64,000 nucleotides of DNA from Clarkia xantiana subsp. parviflora (lineage: Eukaryota > Streptophyta > Magnoliopsida > Myrtales > Onagraceae), in assembly GCA_036873135.1 (NCBI GenBank), contig JAPTYO010000007.1, forward strand, positions 60,808,383 through 60,872,382. Direction: 5' to 3'. Shown here in pieces: positions 1 to 10,828 of the stretch (its first letter is position 1; every line of letters starts with the position of its first letter). The position numbers and the translations under genes are program-made. The notes beneath the pieces were generated by a model that saw nothing but the letters and a program-made list of their open reading frames with translations, made no database searches and was not told the DNA's origin.

Positions 1-177
1 CGTTCACATATTCACATACTCATACTTGTTTGCCAGTCTATACCGAGATACTCATTTAAGCATCGGAGAGGGATTCTGGGTCACCGCCCGGTCTATCCCC
101 TTCTTGCAGGATTACTTGGAGCGAAGAAGTTCGGATTTCCGTCAAGGACGTACCGAAGTTCCAACCGTGATCCAACA
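1..177 (+). repeat. 5' LTR of element A, 3' part only
   Basis: Matches 13409-13585 with three substitutions (at about 127, 156 and 167). It ends in CA at 177, immediately before the primer binding site. The rest of this LTR, including its TATA box, lies left of the window. Confidence 0.95.
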
Positions 178-178
178 T

Positions 179-194
179 TGGCGCCGTCTGTGGG
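179..194 (+). promoter_or_regulatory. Primer binding site of element A
   Basis: TGGCGCCGTCTGTGGG starts two bases after the LTR end. The TGGCGCC start is the usual form in plant Tat and Athila elements, where a tRNA 3' end primes minus-strand synthesis. The exact tRNA is not assigned here. Confidence 0.85.
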
Positions 195-213
195 AACGAA
201 GCAAAAAGGAAAA

Positions 214-1853
214 ATGACTTCTACCCATTCGATGGCTGGCAAGCAAAAGAAGAGACAAGGACAATCCGGCGGTTCCCGCCACCCTGCTGGGACTCTGAAT
301 TCAGGGCCGCCGGAGCGCACTATTGATCGGAATGATCCACCCCCTGTTGTTTCTCAAACAAGGGGGCATCATGATGATCGCAAAGATTCCATCCGAAACT
401 CGTCGGAAAGCCGGGAAGAGGTCCCACGAAAGAACCAGGATGCACCTGCAAAGCCGGACATGGCAAAGGCCGTGATGGACGCCATGCCAGTATTTATGGA
501 AGCTATGGAGGCTCCCTTGGACCAAAGGGAGGCCGCCAAGAAGAAGGAGGAAGAGTTGCCTCCACCTCCGCCGATGGAGAATCGGGTCGGGCAGGAGGCC
601 CAGCCCGAGCACCAGGACAAGAGCAAGGAACCTGCCCTATCGGAGCAGTTCGTGGTCGATGGGCCTGGGCCTGTGCAGCATAGGACCATTCCTCTCAATG
701 GCCCCATCACCCCCGATCAAGTGGTGAAGATTGTGAACATTTGCATGGGCGACCAGAAGAAGATGATGTCGGAGCTCAGGGACCGATCCACTCATCCCTT
801 CGTCCCCCGATTTGTGAACACCACTGCCCCGCCGAGACTGGGCATCCCGACAATTAAGGAGTATGATGGCGAGGGAGATCCCGTTCGTCATGTCCAGAAG
901 CATGTCATGGCTTGTCTAGGCAGAGCCCGAATGATGATATAGTGTGCGTCTTGTTCCCAGGCACACTTGGTGAGATGGCCCTGACGTGGTTCTTCAGCTT
1001 TCCCCCAGGATGCATCTCTAGCTGGACTCAGATGCATGACCGCTTCATCCAGCAGTACCAGGGCCGTCGGCGCCTCTTGAAAAGCGTGAGATCCTTGGCT
1101 GAGGTGGTACAGAGGCCCGACAAATATCTGGCACATTACTACCAGAGATACACTGCCAGCGTGGCCCAGATCGATGAGGAAATGTCGGAGGGAGAGACCA
1201 TCCGCACTTTCATTCGGAACCTAACAGCACCGTATGGTTCCGACCTAATGCACAGCGTGGCTGAGAAGGCTGTGTGGAACATGGAGGCGCTGCAGAAGAG
1301 GGTGAAGCTGCAAATCGACGTCCAGGAGTCGAAGATAGCTGCCGGAGACCTTGATCCTCTGAAATCAAACAAGGGGAAGCAGTCATTCAAACCCTCGGAC
1401 GATCGCTGGAGGAAAGATAAACCCGAGAGCAGTCGGGGTCGAGGCCGTCTCGATCGGAGGGAAGACAAGGGTTCCTCGAAGTCGAACAAGCGAGAGGACC
1501 ACTATACCCCTCTTATTTGTTCCATGAGTGCAGTATATGCGGTGATGGATCGACAGGGTATCGCCAGATACCCCCCGAAAAAAGATGGAGAGTCCATGGG
1601 AGCCCGCACGGATCGTTATTGTCGCTTTCACCGTGCCAACGGTCACGACACTAACCATTGTCGGGAGTTGAAGAAAGAGATTGAGAAGCTGATCCAGAAG
1701 GGGAAGCTCAAGAAATTTGTGGCTGGACAGCAGGGCCGACCCGTTCCCGGTCCCGATCGCGGTCCAGTTCCCGATCCCGTGATCGATCCCCGAAGAAGGA
1801 TAAGCCCGAGTCTTCCAATGCCCGCAAGGAGAAGCGGGGAACTATTAATGTGA
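214..1853 (+). pseudogene. gag: Element A gag, frameshifted
   Basis: Gag would form the virus-like particle and package RNA. An ATG at 214 opens a frame ending at 942 (HVMACLGRARMMI then stop), where the homologous D protein continues. The remaining gag lies in a frame from 912 to 1853. A single-base indel near 930 therefore splits it. The second piece has the gag core (EGETIRTFIRNL) and a zinc knuckle CRFHRANGHDTNHC of form CX2HX4HX4C, where His replaces the second Cys of the common CCHC knuckle, as is usual in Tat gag. After about 1735 a second frameshift throws the Arg/Ser-rich tail out of frame. D (49079 on) and H (60694 on) carry the unbroken counterpart. Confidence 0.9.
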
Positions 1854-4674
1854 TTCACGGAGGACTTGCTGCAATAGGAGATACTACGGCAGTTCGGGAG
1901 GTCTATGCTTCTCGGATTCCCATTGCTGTGGTGCTGGGCAAGAGGGCCCGAAATTGGACTCCGAAAGAAGAAATGGTGATTCCCTTCTCAGCGGAGGACC
2001 TGATAGGTGTGGAGACCCCGCACAATGATGCCTTGGTCGTGACCCTGAACGTGGATGGGTACGAGATGAAGCGGATCCTAATCGACGGAGGGAGCTCCTC
2101 CGATATTCTGTTCATGGACGCACTACAAGCCATGGGGAAAACTAAAAATGACTTGAAGCCTGCGGACTTCCCGATGGTCGGATTTCTGGCTCTACCTCTT
2201 ACCCGGTCGGGGTGATTACCTTACCGGTCGAGTTCGGGAGTGGTTGGAAGTCGGAGAAGAGGAACGTAGAGTTCGTGGTGGTCGAGTCTGCGGGGACCTA
2301 CAATGCCATTATCGGGAGGACTACCATCAACCCGCTGGGGTCAATTGCCTCAACTGTCCATCAGAAGCTGAAGTTCCCGACTGACCACAGAATCGGGGAG
2401 GTCCAGGGCGATCAGATAGCTTCCAGGAGGTTCTATGTCAATGCCACCCGGAGGAGAAATCGGGAGGCTATGACTGTATTCCAGACTGACGCTGATCCTC
2501 GAGAGGAGTTCGGGCGTCCCGCCCCAATGGAAGATTTGAAGGAGGTCGAGATTGATGGACCTCAGAGGAAGGTGAAAATCGGGTACGCTCTGACTGAGGA
2601 GACGGCCCGAGAATTGATTGGTCTGTTGAAGGAGTTCAAGGAGCTGTTCGCCTGGTCCCCGAGTGACATGCCAGGAATCAGCCCCGATGTGATTACTCAT
2701 GAGCTGAAGATTGATCCCGCGATCAAGCCGATTACACAGAGAAGGCGCCCGATGGGTGCCGACAAGAAGATTGCGATCCAGCAAGAGGTGGGCAGGTTGC
2801 TCGATGCTGGATTCATTAAGGAGCTCCGATTCCAGACCTGGGTCGCCAAGCCAGTCCTGGTGAAGAAGAGCAATGGCAAATGACAGATGTGCGTTGACTT
2901 TCGCGACCTGAACAAGGCATTCCCGAAGGATTGCTATCCGCTCCCGAGGATCGACCAGCTGGTGGATGCCACATCGGGACATGAGCTGTTGAGCTTTATG
3001 GATGCTTACTCTGGCTACAATCAGATCAAGATGTCTAAGGAGGATGCCCCCTATACCGCCTTCTATGCTGATAGTGACATCTATCATTATGATGTTATGC
3101 CATTTGGACTGATCAATGCAGGTGCAACTTACCAGAGGATGGTGAACAAGCTCTTCGGGGACATGCTGGGAAAAACAATTGAGGCCTATGTGGACGACAT
3201 GCTGGTGAAGTCCCGACAGGCCGAGGATCATGTTCACAACTTGGCCATAGCATTCGAGCGGATGAGGCTCCATCAAGTTCGCTTGAACCCTACCAAGTGT
3301 GCCTTCGGAGTGCACTCAGGGAAGTTCCTGGGCTTTATGGTGAGCCAGAGGGGAATCGAAGTCAACCCTGAGAAGCTGAACGCGATCGAAGAGATGAAGT
3401 CCCCGATTAACCATCGGGAGGTGCAGGTGCTGAACGGCCGACTGGCCGCGATGAATCGCTTCCTGTCCAAGGCAAGCGACCGATCCATGCGTTCTTTGAA
3501 GTATTGAGGGCCAACAAGAAGTTTGAATGGACTGCCAAGTGTGAAGAGGCGTTCCAGGCACTCAAGCAGCACCTTCGCACCCTCCCGCCATTGGCGAAGC
3601 CCATCCCAAGCGAGCCACTCTATCTGTATTTGGCTGTTTCTGAATTTGCTGTTAGCTCTGACTTAGTGAAAGTTGTAGAGGGTAACCAAGCCCCCGTCTA
3701 TTATGTAAGCAAGGCATTCGCCAAATCTGAAAGGAATTATCCCGCCGTTGAGAAGTATCTCTATGCGTTGATTGTTACTGCTCGGAAGCTAAAGCCTTAC
3801 TTCCACGCGCATGAGATTACGGTTTTGACGAATTAGCCCTTGAAACATTTTTTGAACTGACCTGATGAGTCGGGGAGATTGGTGAAATTGGCAGTCGAGC
3901 TTAGTGAGTTCCACATTCACTTTGCTCCGAGAATGGCTATTAAGGGCCAGGCGTTGGCGGATTTCATAGCAGAGTCTACAGCCCCCGATCTAGAAGAAGC
4001 AGGCCCTGTAGAGGGGGCAACCACGGAGGTCCCGATAACAGAGCAGTCAGAACAGCCCGACGCCGAAAATACTTGGGAGATGTACACCGATGGCTCCTCA
4101 AATTCAGAAGGATCGGGAGCAGGTTTCGTACTGATACCACCAGACGGAGGCGAGCCCCTCCGATATGCCTTGGCCTTGACATTTAGGGCCACCAACAATG
4201 AAGCTGAATATGAGGCTCTCATAACTGGCCTCAAGATTTCTAATTGCTAAAGGAACGGGAGTTGGTCACTTAAAGGTGAAGTGTGATGCTAGCCTGATTG
4301 TGAACCAAGTCCAGGGGCGATACGAAGCAAAGAGCCCGATGATGAAAAAATACCTTCAGGAGGTTCAAACCCTGAAGGAGAGTTTCAAGAGCTTCGCTAT
4401 TGAAGCGATCCCGAGGGAGGATAATGTGGAAGCAGATGCCTTGAGCATGTTCGCCTTGGGGGCACCCCTCGATGAAAGTCGGAAAGTGCATTTCTTGGAG
4501 AAAGTGATCCTGTCAACCACCGATCAGTTGGAGGTTTGTGCCATTGAGATCGGGTCGGAGGAGCCCACTTGGATGACCCCGATAGCCGCGTATCTGACTA
4601 CGGGGGGCCGGGGACAGTCCCCGATGATGAAGTGGCAGCTGGCAAAATACGCCGAATCGCGCCCAATTACGTGA
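1850..4674 (+). pseudogene. pol: Element A protease, reverse transcriptase and RNase H region, multiply broken
   Basis: The protease motif LIDGGSSSDILF lies near 2080-2115, with DGG at the active site as in D. A frameshift near 2190 and a TGA at 2881-2883, where D has Trp, precede the RT. The RT piece 2887-3507 retains FMDAYSGYNQIKM and YVDDMLVKS. A frameshift near 3490, a TAG at 3834-3836 (D has Gln) and a TGA shortly after (D has Arg) break the gypsy RNase H. A second RNase H begins WEMYTDGSSNSEGSG near 4073 and contains ATNNEAEYEALITGL. It is broken by a frameshift near 4245, with another near 4605. The number and spread of lesions rule out function. Confidence 0.9.
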
Positions 4675-5810
4675 TGGTGGACAATCAGCTGTACAAAAAG
4701 GGATATTTAACTCCTTATCTGAAATGCGTGGCTGAGCCTGACACAGGTCGGATCCATAGAGAAGTGCATGAAGGATATTTGGATTGTCATGAAGGAGCCC
4801 GATCCATCGTGAGGAAAGTGCTGAACCTGGGCTATTACTGGCCCTCGATGAACAAGGAGGCAACGATGCTAGTCCGATCATGTGACGCCTGCCAGAAGTA
4901 CGCCCCGAATATCGTGGCCCCAGCTGCCGATCTGACGTCCATCAAGAGTGCTTGGCCCTTCGCGCAGTGTGGAATTGACCTGGTGGGACCCCTCCCAGTT
5001 GCAAAAGGTCAGTGTCGATATTTAGTCGTGGCTATTGATTATTTTTCAAAATGGATAGAAGCCAAGGCATTGGCCAAGACAACGGGGAACCATATCCTCA
5101 AATTCCTCCAGACCCATATCATATCCAGATACGGGATCCCCAAGGTGGTGATCAGCGATAACGGCCCCCCGTTTAATGGGGCCCAGTGGAAGGAGTACTT
5201 GGAGGAACTGAAAATTGAGAATCGGACAGCTTCCGTCCGTCATGCTCAAACCAACGGACAGGTGGAATCAGCCAACAAGATCGTAATGGATGGCCTGAAG
5301 AAGAGGGTCCATGCTTTGAAGGGCAAATGGCTGGATGAGCTGGAAAATGTGCTTTGGGCTGTTAGAACAACGCCCAAACGATCAACTGGGGAGACTCCGT
5401 TTGGCCTTGTTTATGGCACAGAAGCAGTTGCTCCCGTCGAAATAGCTGTGGTATCCCATCGGACGAGGCATTATGAACCTCTATCGAATGATGAAATGAG
5501 GCGTCTGGACTTGGACTTGGTCGAAGAAAAGAGGCGGAGTGCCAAGGAGGCCCAGGCTCGGATGCGTTTGGCAACAGCCCGATATTATAATCGACGAGTC
5601 AAGTCTCGACAGTTCTTTGTCGGGGAACTGGTCTGGCGTCGGAACGAATTCACCCTTTTGGATCGGATCAACAAGATGTCACCAAAATGGGAAGGGCCTT
5701 ATAAGGTCGTGGGGATGCCAGCTCGGAATGCGTACAAGTTGGAAGACCTCGATGGAAATGTGTTGAAACATTCTTTTAGTGGCGAACACTTGAAGAAATG
5801 TCATGTTTGA
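4655..5810 (+). CDS. Element A integrase, the only intact pol domain of this copy
   Basis: An uninterrupted frame runs to the TGA at 5808-5810. In order it has an HHCC zinc finger (HEG, CHEG, later CDAC), then a DDE catalytic core: Asp in CGIDLVGPLP, Asp in ISDNGPPFNG and Glu in NGQVESANK. The C-terminal region ends HSFSGEHLKKCHV. Integrase inserts the retrotransposon cDNA into the host chromosome. In a live element it would be cut from the Gag-Pol polyprotein, and here no start codon of its own is expected. The visible open frame begins earlier (about 4569), but upstream of about 4605 it is out of register with D because of a frameshift. Confidence 0.85.
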
Positions 5811-5817
5811 TGTTAAT

Positions 5818-5998
5818 TCGCCTTCAGTGGTGAAAGTTATTTATTAAGTCGCCTTCAGTGGTGCAAGTTATTTATTAAGTCGCCTTCAGTGGTGCAAGTT
5901 ATTTATTAAGTCACCTTTAGTGGTGCAAGTTATTTATTAAGTCGCCTTCAGTGGTGCAAGTTGTTTATTAAGTCGCCTTCAGTGGTGCAAGTTTAGCC
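5818..5998 (+). repeat. Tandem array, 31-bp unit, after element A pol
   Basis: Six consecutive copies of a 31-bp unit with core CGCCTTCAGTGGTG start just after the pol stop codon. One unit reads CACCTTTAGTGGTG, keeping a short inverted pair (CACC with GGTG). Tat and Ogre elements are known for hypervariable tandem repeats between pol and the 3' LTR. Confidence 0.9.
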
Positions 5999-6054
5999 AT
6001 CAATGAATAAAGAGGTTGCTTCCGACAAGTCCATTCTAAGACTTATTATTCTAA

Positions 6055-6378
6055 GTATGCTTAAATCGCCTTAAGTGCTGTAGCTAAATTGCCTTAAGTG
6101 GCATGTTTCCGCCTTAAGTGGCATGATTAAATCGCCTTAAGTGGCGTGGTTCCGCATTAAGGGGCACGATTAAATCACCTTAAGTGGTGTGGATAAGTTG
6201 CCTTAAGGGGCACGAGTAAATCGCCTTAAGTGGTGTGGAAAAGTTGCCTTAAGGGGCACGATTAAATCGCCTTAAGTGGCATGATTAAATCGCCTTAAGT
6301 GACGCGTCGAAATTACTCTTAAGTGACATGATCGAATTGCCTTAAGTGGCGTAGTTAATTCACCTTAAGTGGTGCAGT
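6055..6378 (+). repeat. Tandem array, about 23-bp unit, element A 3' region
   Basis: About thirteen degenerate copies of a 23-24-bp unit with core CGCCTTAAGTGGCG. Units vary but often keep inverted ends: TGCC with GGCA, CGCC with GGCG, CACC with GGTG. The core is nearly that of the 31-bp array immediately upstream and of the array in D at 55229-55531. Confidence 0.9.
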
Positions 6379-7349
6379 GATGATCGGGACCAAAAGAGAT
6401 TGATATTATAAAGATCTGGGAGGTTCGCGACAAAGAAGGAAATTACAAGGATTCGAAAAATAAAGCAATCAAGCTTGATCCTTGGCAGCGTCGAGGGTAG
6501 CAGGATCCACGAGGTCTGTGGTAGAAGGCTCCGTGGTCGGGGGACCGGACTCTGGAAGATTGGCCGCGGGAGGATCGGACTCGGGGAAGTCAGCCGGTGA
6601 AGGGTTGATCATCGGGGGCTCAGTTGTCGGGAGTTCTGCACTTGGAAGTTCCACCGTGCCTTTAGCACCCGCAGCCCCCTCGGGAGTGTTGGCCCCGTCA
6701 CTCTCCTCAGAAAGGTTTAAGTACCTCTCCGCGAAGGAGGCGAGGGTCTAAGACTTGGTGAAATCGATGGCACCACCATACTCCAGATGGAGCTCTTCAA
6801 CAGCATTAAGCAGGGTGGTCTCCACCACCGCTGTACAGAACTTTACCGCGTCCAGTTGGAAAGCCTCGGAGCCCCGATAATCTTCCCGTCCCTTGGCCTC
6901 AGCCTCGGCCAGCTTGGTGGGGAACTCAGCAAGTTCTCGCTCCATCTGCTGGGACTGGTTGGAGAGAAGGGCCTTCTCAGCCTCCAGCCCCGCCTTGGAA
7001 TTCTCGAGGGCCTTCTTCTCGGCTTCCAGCCCCGCCTTGGCATCCTCGAGGGCCTTCTTCTCAAAGACATGCCTGTCCCGATCCTCCACGCGCCCCCGCT
7101 GCTCCTCACTGAGCCTTTGGCGCTCCTGCTTGAGCAGCCTCTCAAAATCGTGGACCTGCCTCAAGAGGTCCCGAGTCTTCTGGTTAAGAAGGGCTGCTCC
7201 TTAACCAACTTCCCCTTTGACGACTCGGAGGCAGCCAGATCCTCCTCGAGCTTAGCCAAGACCTCGGGGGACGCCTTGGCTCGCTCCTCCTTCAGGGCCT
7301 CCTCCAAGGCCAGGATATACCCGAAGCAGCGGTGCTGGTCCGCCATTTC

Positions 7350-7424
7350 CTGTAGAAAAGAAGGGAGGTCAGTACATGAGAGTATTCTACATTATATACT
7401 AAGTGTGAAAACAGGAAGACTTAC
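7350..7424 (-). other. Intron 3 of the element A antisense gene
   Basis: Donor GAG|GTAAGT at 7424 and acceptor TTCTACAG at 7350 give a 75-bp intron. Phase 0 is kept on both sides. The same position in D holds an 85-bp intron with donor GTGAAA and acceptor TTTTAG. Confidence 0.7.
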
Positions 7425-7836
7425 CTCTACACGGTGAACGGCCATAGCGCGAATGTCCGCATGAATGTCCTCGGAGGCCAAGGAGAGTGGAAGCTTCATA
7501 GACGGCGGAACTGAACCTGCCAGTAGGTGCAGACCCAGTTCCGGTGACAAATTGTCCCGACGTAGCGGAACCCCCTGTAGTGACTCGATCGAGGTCCAGG
7601 GAGCTGCCGCCTGGTCGGGGGCATAAAGCCAATAGAAGCTCCCGTCTAAGGGGAGAGGAGGAGGAACGGCCTGAGCGTCGGAGGTGCGTGCCTCCGAGCC
7701 GCCATGAGAACCCGGCGAAAGCTGCTGCGCTGGAGAAGATGGAGGCAGCCCTTCGGAAGTTGGCTCCAGCGGGGTCTGCCTCGCCCCCCGACGACGAACC
7801 AGGGGCTGGCCTTCGCTTGCCTCCTCAGAAGAATGG

Positions 7837-7841
7837 GAGAC
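7837..7841. repeat. Left target site duplication of the chimeric element
   Basis: GAGAC here is repeated at 10952-10956. Removing the insert and one copy restores the antisense exon 3 reading frame, so this is the genuine insertion boundary. Confidence 0.9.
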
Positions 7842-8118
7842 TGTTACGTGAATGGAGATGAGAATGAAGGGTAGAAGATGAGAATATGAGGGAAGGTTAG
7901 AAGAAGACAGAAGAGATAGTGAGAAACAGATAGAATTTGGCAAATTGTACTATATTCCTCTCCATCATTGTCTCAGTACATATATTGCCGTAATACATAA
8001 AATACTAATTATTCATCAATAGACCATTATACTCTAGCTAATTACTTATTTAGTCCCTCTAATTCTTTATTCATCATAAAAGTCCCCCAGCTACTAGATA
8101 ATAGGATGATACGTAACA
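7842..8118 (-). repeat. 3' LTR of the chimeric element (Reina-like)
   Basis: 277 bp bounded by TGTTACGT and ACGTAACA, an 8-bp terminal inverted pair. On the - strand it is preceded by a purine tract at 8119-8133. No partner copy exists at the other end of the insertion. Confidence 0.85.
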
Positions 8119-8133
8119 TACCCCACCCCTAAG
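8119..8133 (-). promoter_or_regulatory. Polypurine tract of the Reina-like half
   Basis: On the - strand the sequence AGGGGTGGGG lies directly against the LTR start. This is the usual primer site for plus-strand DNA synthesis. Confidence 0.75.
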
Positions 8134-8147
8134 AACAATCCTTGTCC

Positions 8148-10436
8148 TCAAGGATCGATAGAAGGAAAAGCAGACTTGAGGAAGGACCAATCATCCCAAG
8201 TTGCATCATCCGTTCCCAAGTTAGTCCATTGCACCAACACTTGTCGAATCTCGTTTCCTTTTCTGAAAATCACACGCTCCCCTAGCAAGGCCGCTGGAAG
8301 GGTAATGAATTCTCCATGGCTATTTGTTGTTGGAAGGTCCGTAACGGTAGTCACTCGACGTCCAACCGTCTTCTTCAACAATGAAACTTGGAACACCGGG
8401 TTAATGGAAGATGAGGAAGGTAGGTCTAACTTGTAAGCGACTTCACTGATATGAGCAACAACTTTAAAAGGGCCGTAGTAACGGGCCGATAACTTCAAGT
8501 TCTTACGCAGAGCTAACGACGATTGACGATATGGCTGCAATTTCACGTAAACCAAATCTCCCACCACGAAAGACCGTTCAGACCGTTTCTTGTCGGCTAA
8601 TCCCTTCATACGACTTTGCGCTTCTTGGAGATTCGACATGAGAAGACGAGTAATAGTCTTGCGATCTTGCACCACCTCATTCACTTTGTCCACGGTAGAG
8701 GCCTCAACAATGTCCCAAGAGGTAGTTGGTGGAGTATACCCATAGAGTGCCTCGAAGGGACTCATCTTTGTCGCTGAATGGTAATTGGTATTGTACCAAA
8801 GTTCAGCTAGGGGAATCCATTTTGCCCAGCGTCGAGGGTATTGGCCAGTCATACAACGCAAGTACGTCTCGAGGCATTGATTCACTCGCTCGGTCTGTCC
8901 GTCCGTTTGTGGATGATATGCGGAGCTCAATCGTAACTGCACCCCCAACAACTTGAAGAGCTCTTGCCAAAACAAACTTGTGAATATCTTATCCCTATCA
9001 AAGACAATGCTTTGGGGTATACCATGAAGTTTAACAACACTATCCAAAAACATTTGTGCCACTACCGAAGCCGTGAAAGGGTGAGAAAGTGGAACAAAGT
9101 GGGCATACTTGGTGAATCTGTCCACAACCACCAAAATAGAGTTCTTGCCTAAGGATGTTGGCAGGATTTCAATAAAATCCATCGTTACGTGTTGCCAAGC
9201 TTGTTCCGGAACGGAAAGAGGTGCAAGTAGTCCCGGGTTCGCCACATGTTCAACCTTATAGCGTTGGCAAGTGTCACACGAACGAACCCATTCTTGTATA
9301 TCTGATTTCATGTTCTTCCAATAGAAATGCCTTTTGATCCTTTGATATGTTACTGTCACCCCCGAATGACCCCCTTCAGCGGAGCCATGTAACGAGGATA
9401 AAATAGTAGTCCGCATCTCTGCGCCCGACCCAACGAAAACCTTATTTTTGTAACGAATGACTCCATTCACATAAGACCAAGGCGAGACTAATGATCCTGA
9501 ATTCTCCTTTAATGTGGCTATCAAGGCAGCAGCTTCAGAATCTCCCTCATAGCTACGTTGAACATCTTGTAACCACAATGGGGAAACCACGGAGATAGCG
9601 AAACTGGATGCGGGTATTCGCGAGAGCGCATCTGCAGCAATATTCTCTCGTCCTTTCCTATAACAAATAGTATAATCAAGTCCCAACAACTTACTGAGGC
9701 CTTTCTTTTGTATGGAAGTGGTGATTTTTTGATCCAGCAAAAATTTGAGACTTTCATGATCTGTTTGGATGGTGAAGGGAGTTCCAAGGAAGTAGTGTCT
9801 CCATTTAGTGACTGCCATTAGTATAGCTAGATATTCCTTCTCGTATATAGAGAGATCCGCATTCCTTCCATTTAGTGCCTTACTGAAGAAGGCGATAGGA
9901 CGACCTCGCTGAGATAAGACCGCCCCCACTCCATTCGTACAAGCATCTGTCTCCAATGTGAATGAATGAGAGAAGTCGGGTATCACTAGGACTGGAGCTT
10001 CCGCTAGAGACTGTTTAAGAGTGGAGAATGCTCGTGTAGCTTCAATACCCCAAGACCAACCATCCTTTTTTAGTAGCTCTGTGAGTGGTTTGCTAATAGC
10101 TCCAAAATGACGAACAAATTTTCGATAATAGCCCGCCAAACCTAAAAATCCACGCAGCTCCTTAACGCTCTTTGGAGTTGGCCATTCAACTATTGCCCGG
10201 ACCGTGTCGGGGTCCGTTCTAAGACCATCCGCGGTGATAATATGCCCGAGATACTCAATGCTTTCTCTCCCAAAGGAACATTTAGAACGTTTAGCAAATA
10301 AATTTTGTTCTCGGAGAATTGCAAGGACTTCATAAAGGTGTCGACGATGCAGCTCCAATGATCGACTGTAGATGAGAATATCGTCGAAGAAAACGAGGAA
10401 AAACTTGCGTAACAATCTTTCAAAGACAGTATTCAT
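8148..10436 (-). CDS. pol: Chromovirus pol, C-terminal two thirds: partial RT, RNase H, integrase, chromodomain
   Basis: An uninterrupted 762-residue frame. It begins within RT: upstream codons read FHFEFRVIPFGLTNAPATF and the frame stays open into the TRIM LTR. RT catalytic residues are FFDD at about residues 16-19, where YVDD or FVDD is usual. RNase H follows (ETDACTNGVGAVL), then an integrase zinc finger (GGHSG, CDTCQ) and a DDE core (VTMDFIEILP, FDRDKIF, TDGQTERVNQ). The C-terminus has a chromodomain-like segment (VLVQWTNLGTDDATWDDW) that in this clade directs integration to particular chromatin. Gag, protease and the RT fingers are absent, so it cannot be autonomous. The lack of stops over 2.3 kb suggests a fairly recent insertion. 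Confidence 0.88.
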   Translation of the reverse strand: MNTVFERLLRKFFLVFFDDILIYSRSLELHRRHLYEVLAILREQNLFAKRSKCSFGRESIEYLGHIITADGLRTDPDTVRAIVEWPTPKSVKELRGFLGLAGYYRKFVRHFGAISKPLTELLKKDGWSWGIEATRAFSTLKQSLAEAPVLVIPDFSHSFTLETDACTNGVGAVLSQRGRPIAFFSKALNGRNADLSIYEKEYLAILMAVTKWRHYFLGTPFTIQTDHESLKFLLDQKITTSIQKKGLSKLLGLDYTICYRKGRENIAADALSRIPASSFAISVVSPLWLQDVQRSYEGDSEAAALIATLKENSGSLVSPWSYVNGVIRYKNKVFVGSGAEMRTTILSSLHGSAEGGHSGVTVTYQRIKRHFYWKNMKSDIQEWVRSCDTCQRYKVEHVANPGLLAPLSVPEQAWQHVTMDFIEILPTSLGKNSILVVVDRFTKYAHFVPLSHPFTASVVAQMFLDSVVKLHGIPQSIVFDRDKIFTSLFWQELFKLLGVQLRLSSAYHPQTDGQTERVNQCLETYLRCMTGQYPRRWAKWIPLAELWYNTNYHSATKMSPFEALYGYTPPTTSWDIVEASTVDKVNEVVQDRKTITRLLMSNLQEAQSRMKGLADKKRSERSFVVGDLVYVKLQPYRQSSLALRKNLKLSARYYGPFKVVAHISEVAYKLDLPSSSSINPVFQVSLLKKTVGRRVTTVTDLPTTNSHGEFITLPAALLGERVIFRKGNEIRQVLVQWTNLGTDDATWDDWSFLKSAFPSIDP

Positions 10437-10494
10437 GAGAGCTTGGAAGGTGGCGGGTGCATTCGTAAGGCCAAAAGGTATAACACGAAACTCA

Positions 10495-10606
10495 AAATGG
10501 AAGAGCCCAACCCAATAAACTAGTCTATTAGGTGGGAGGACCCATTTGGCTTATATACACCACATATGTTGGTTGCCCAACCGATGAGGTATATTAAACC
10601 ATGACA
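10495..10606 (-). repeat. Second TRIM-like LTR copy, truncated at the fusion
   Basis: Matches 10840-10951 with a few substitutions. On the - strand it starts TGTCATGGTTTAATAT at 10606 but lacks the terminal TTTGTAACA. At that point the sequence passes into RT codons. Confidence 0.85.
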
Positions 10607-10828
10607 ATCGTTCCTCCTTAAGGAGACCGACGTCCTCGTTGGTCACGGTCACGTTGGTCACGGCTGGCTTCCTCCAGGCCACCACTCCGTGAGCCACCAC
10701 TACGATCCCTTGTTGGTCACGGCCACGTCGGTCACGGTCACGTTGGTCACGGCTGGCTTCTCCAGGCCACCACTCCGTGAGCCACCGCTCCGTGGGCCAC
10801 CACTCCAAGGTCTGGCTCTGATACCAAT
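10607..10828 (-). repeat. TRIM-like internal region with direct duplication
   Basis: About 220 bp between the two short LTRs. A roughly 90-100-bp segment rich in GGTCACGTTGGTCACGG and CCACCACTCCGTGAG occurs twice. No ORF is evident, as expected for TRIM elements. Confidence 0.7.
10813..10826 (-). promoter_or_regulatory. Primer binding site of the TRIM-like half
   Basis: On the - strand TGGTATCAGAGCCA starts two bases after the LTR end. It fits the standard site complementary to initiator Met tRNA. Confidence 0.85.

Noticed and set aside
5818..6378. Possible CRISPR array
   Set aside because: Units are directly adjacent without unique spacers, and the context is a eukaryotic retrotransposon.
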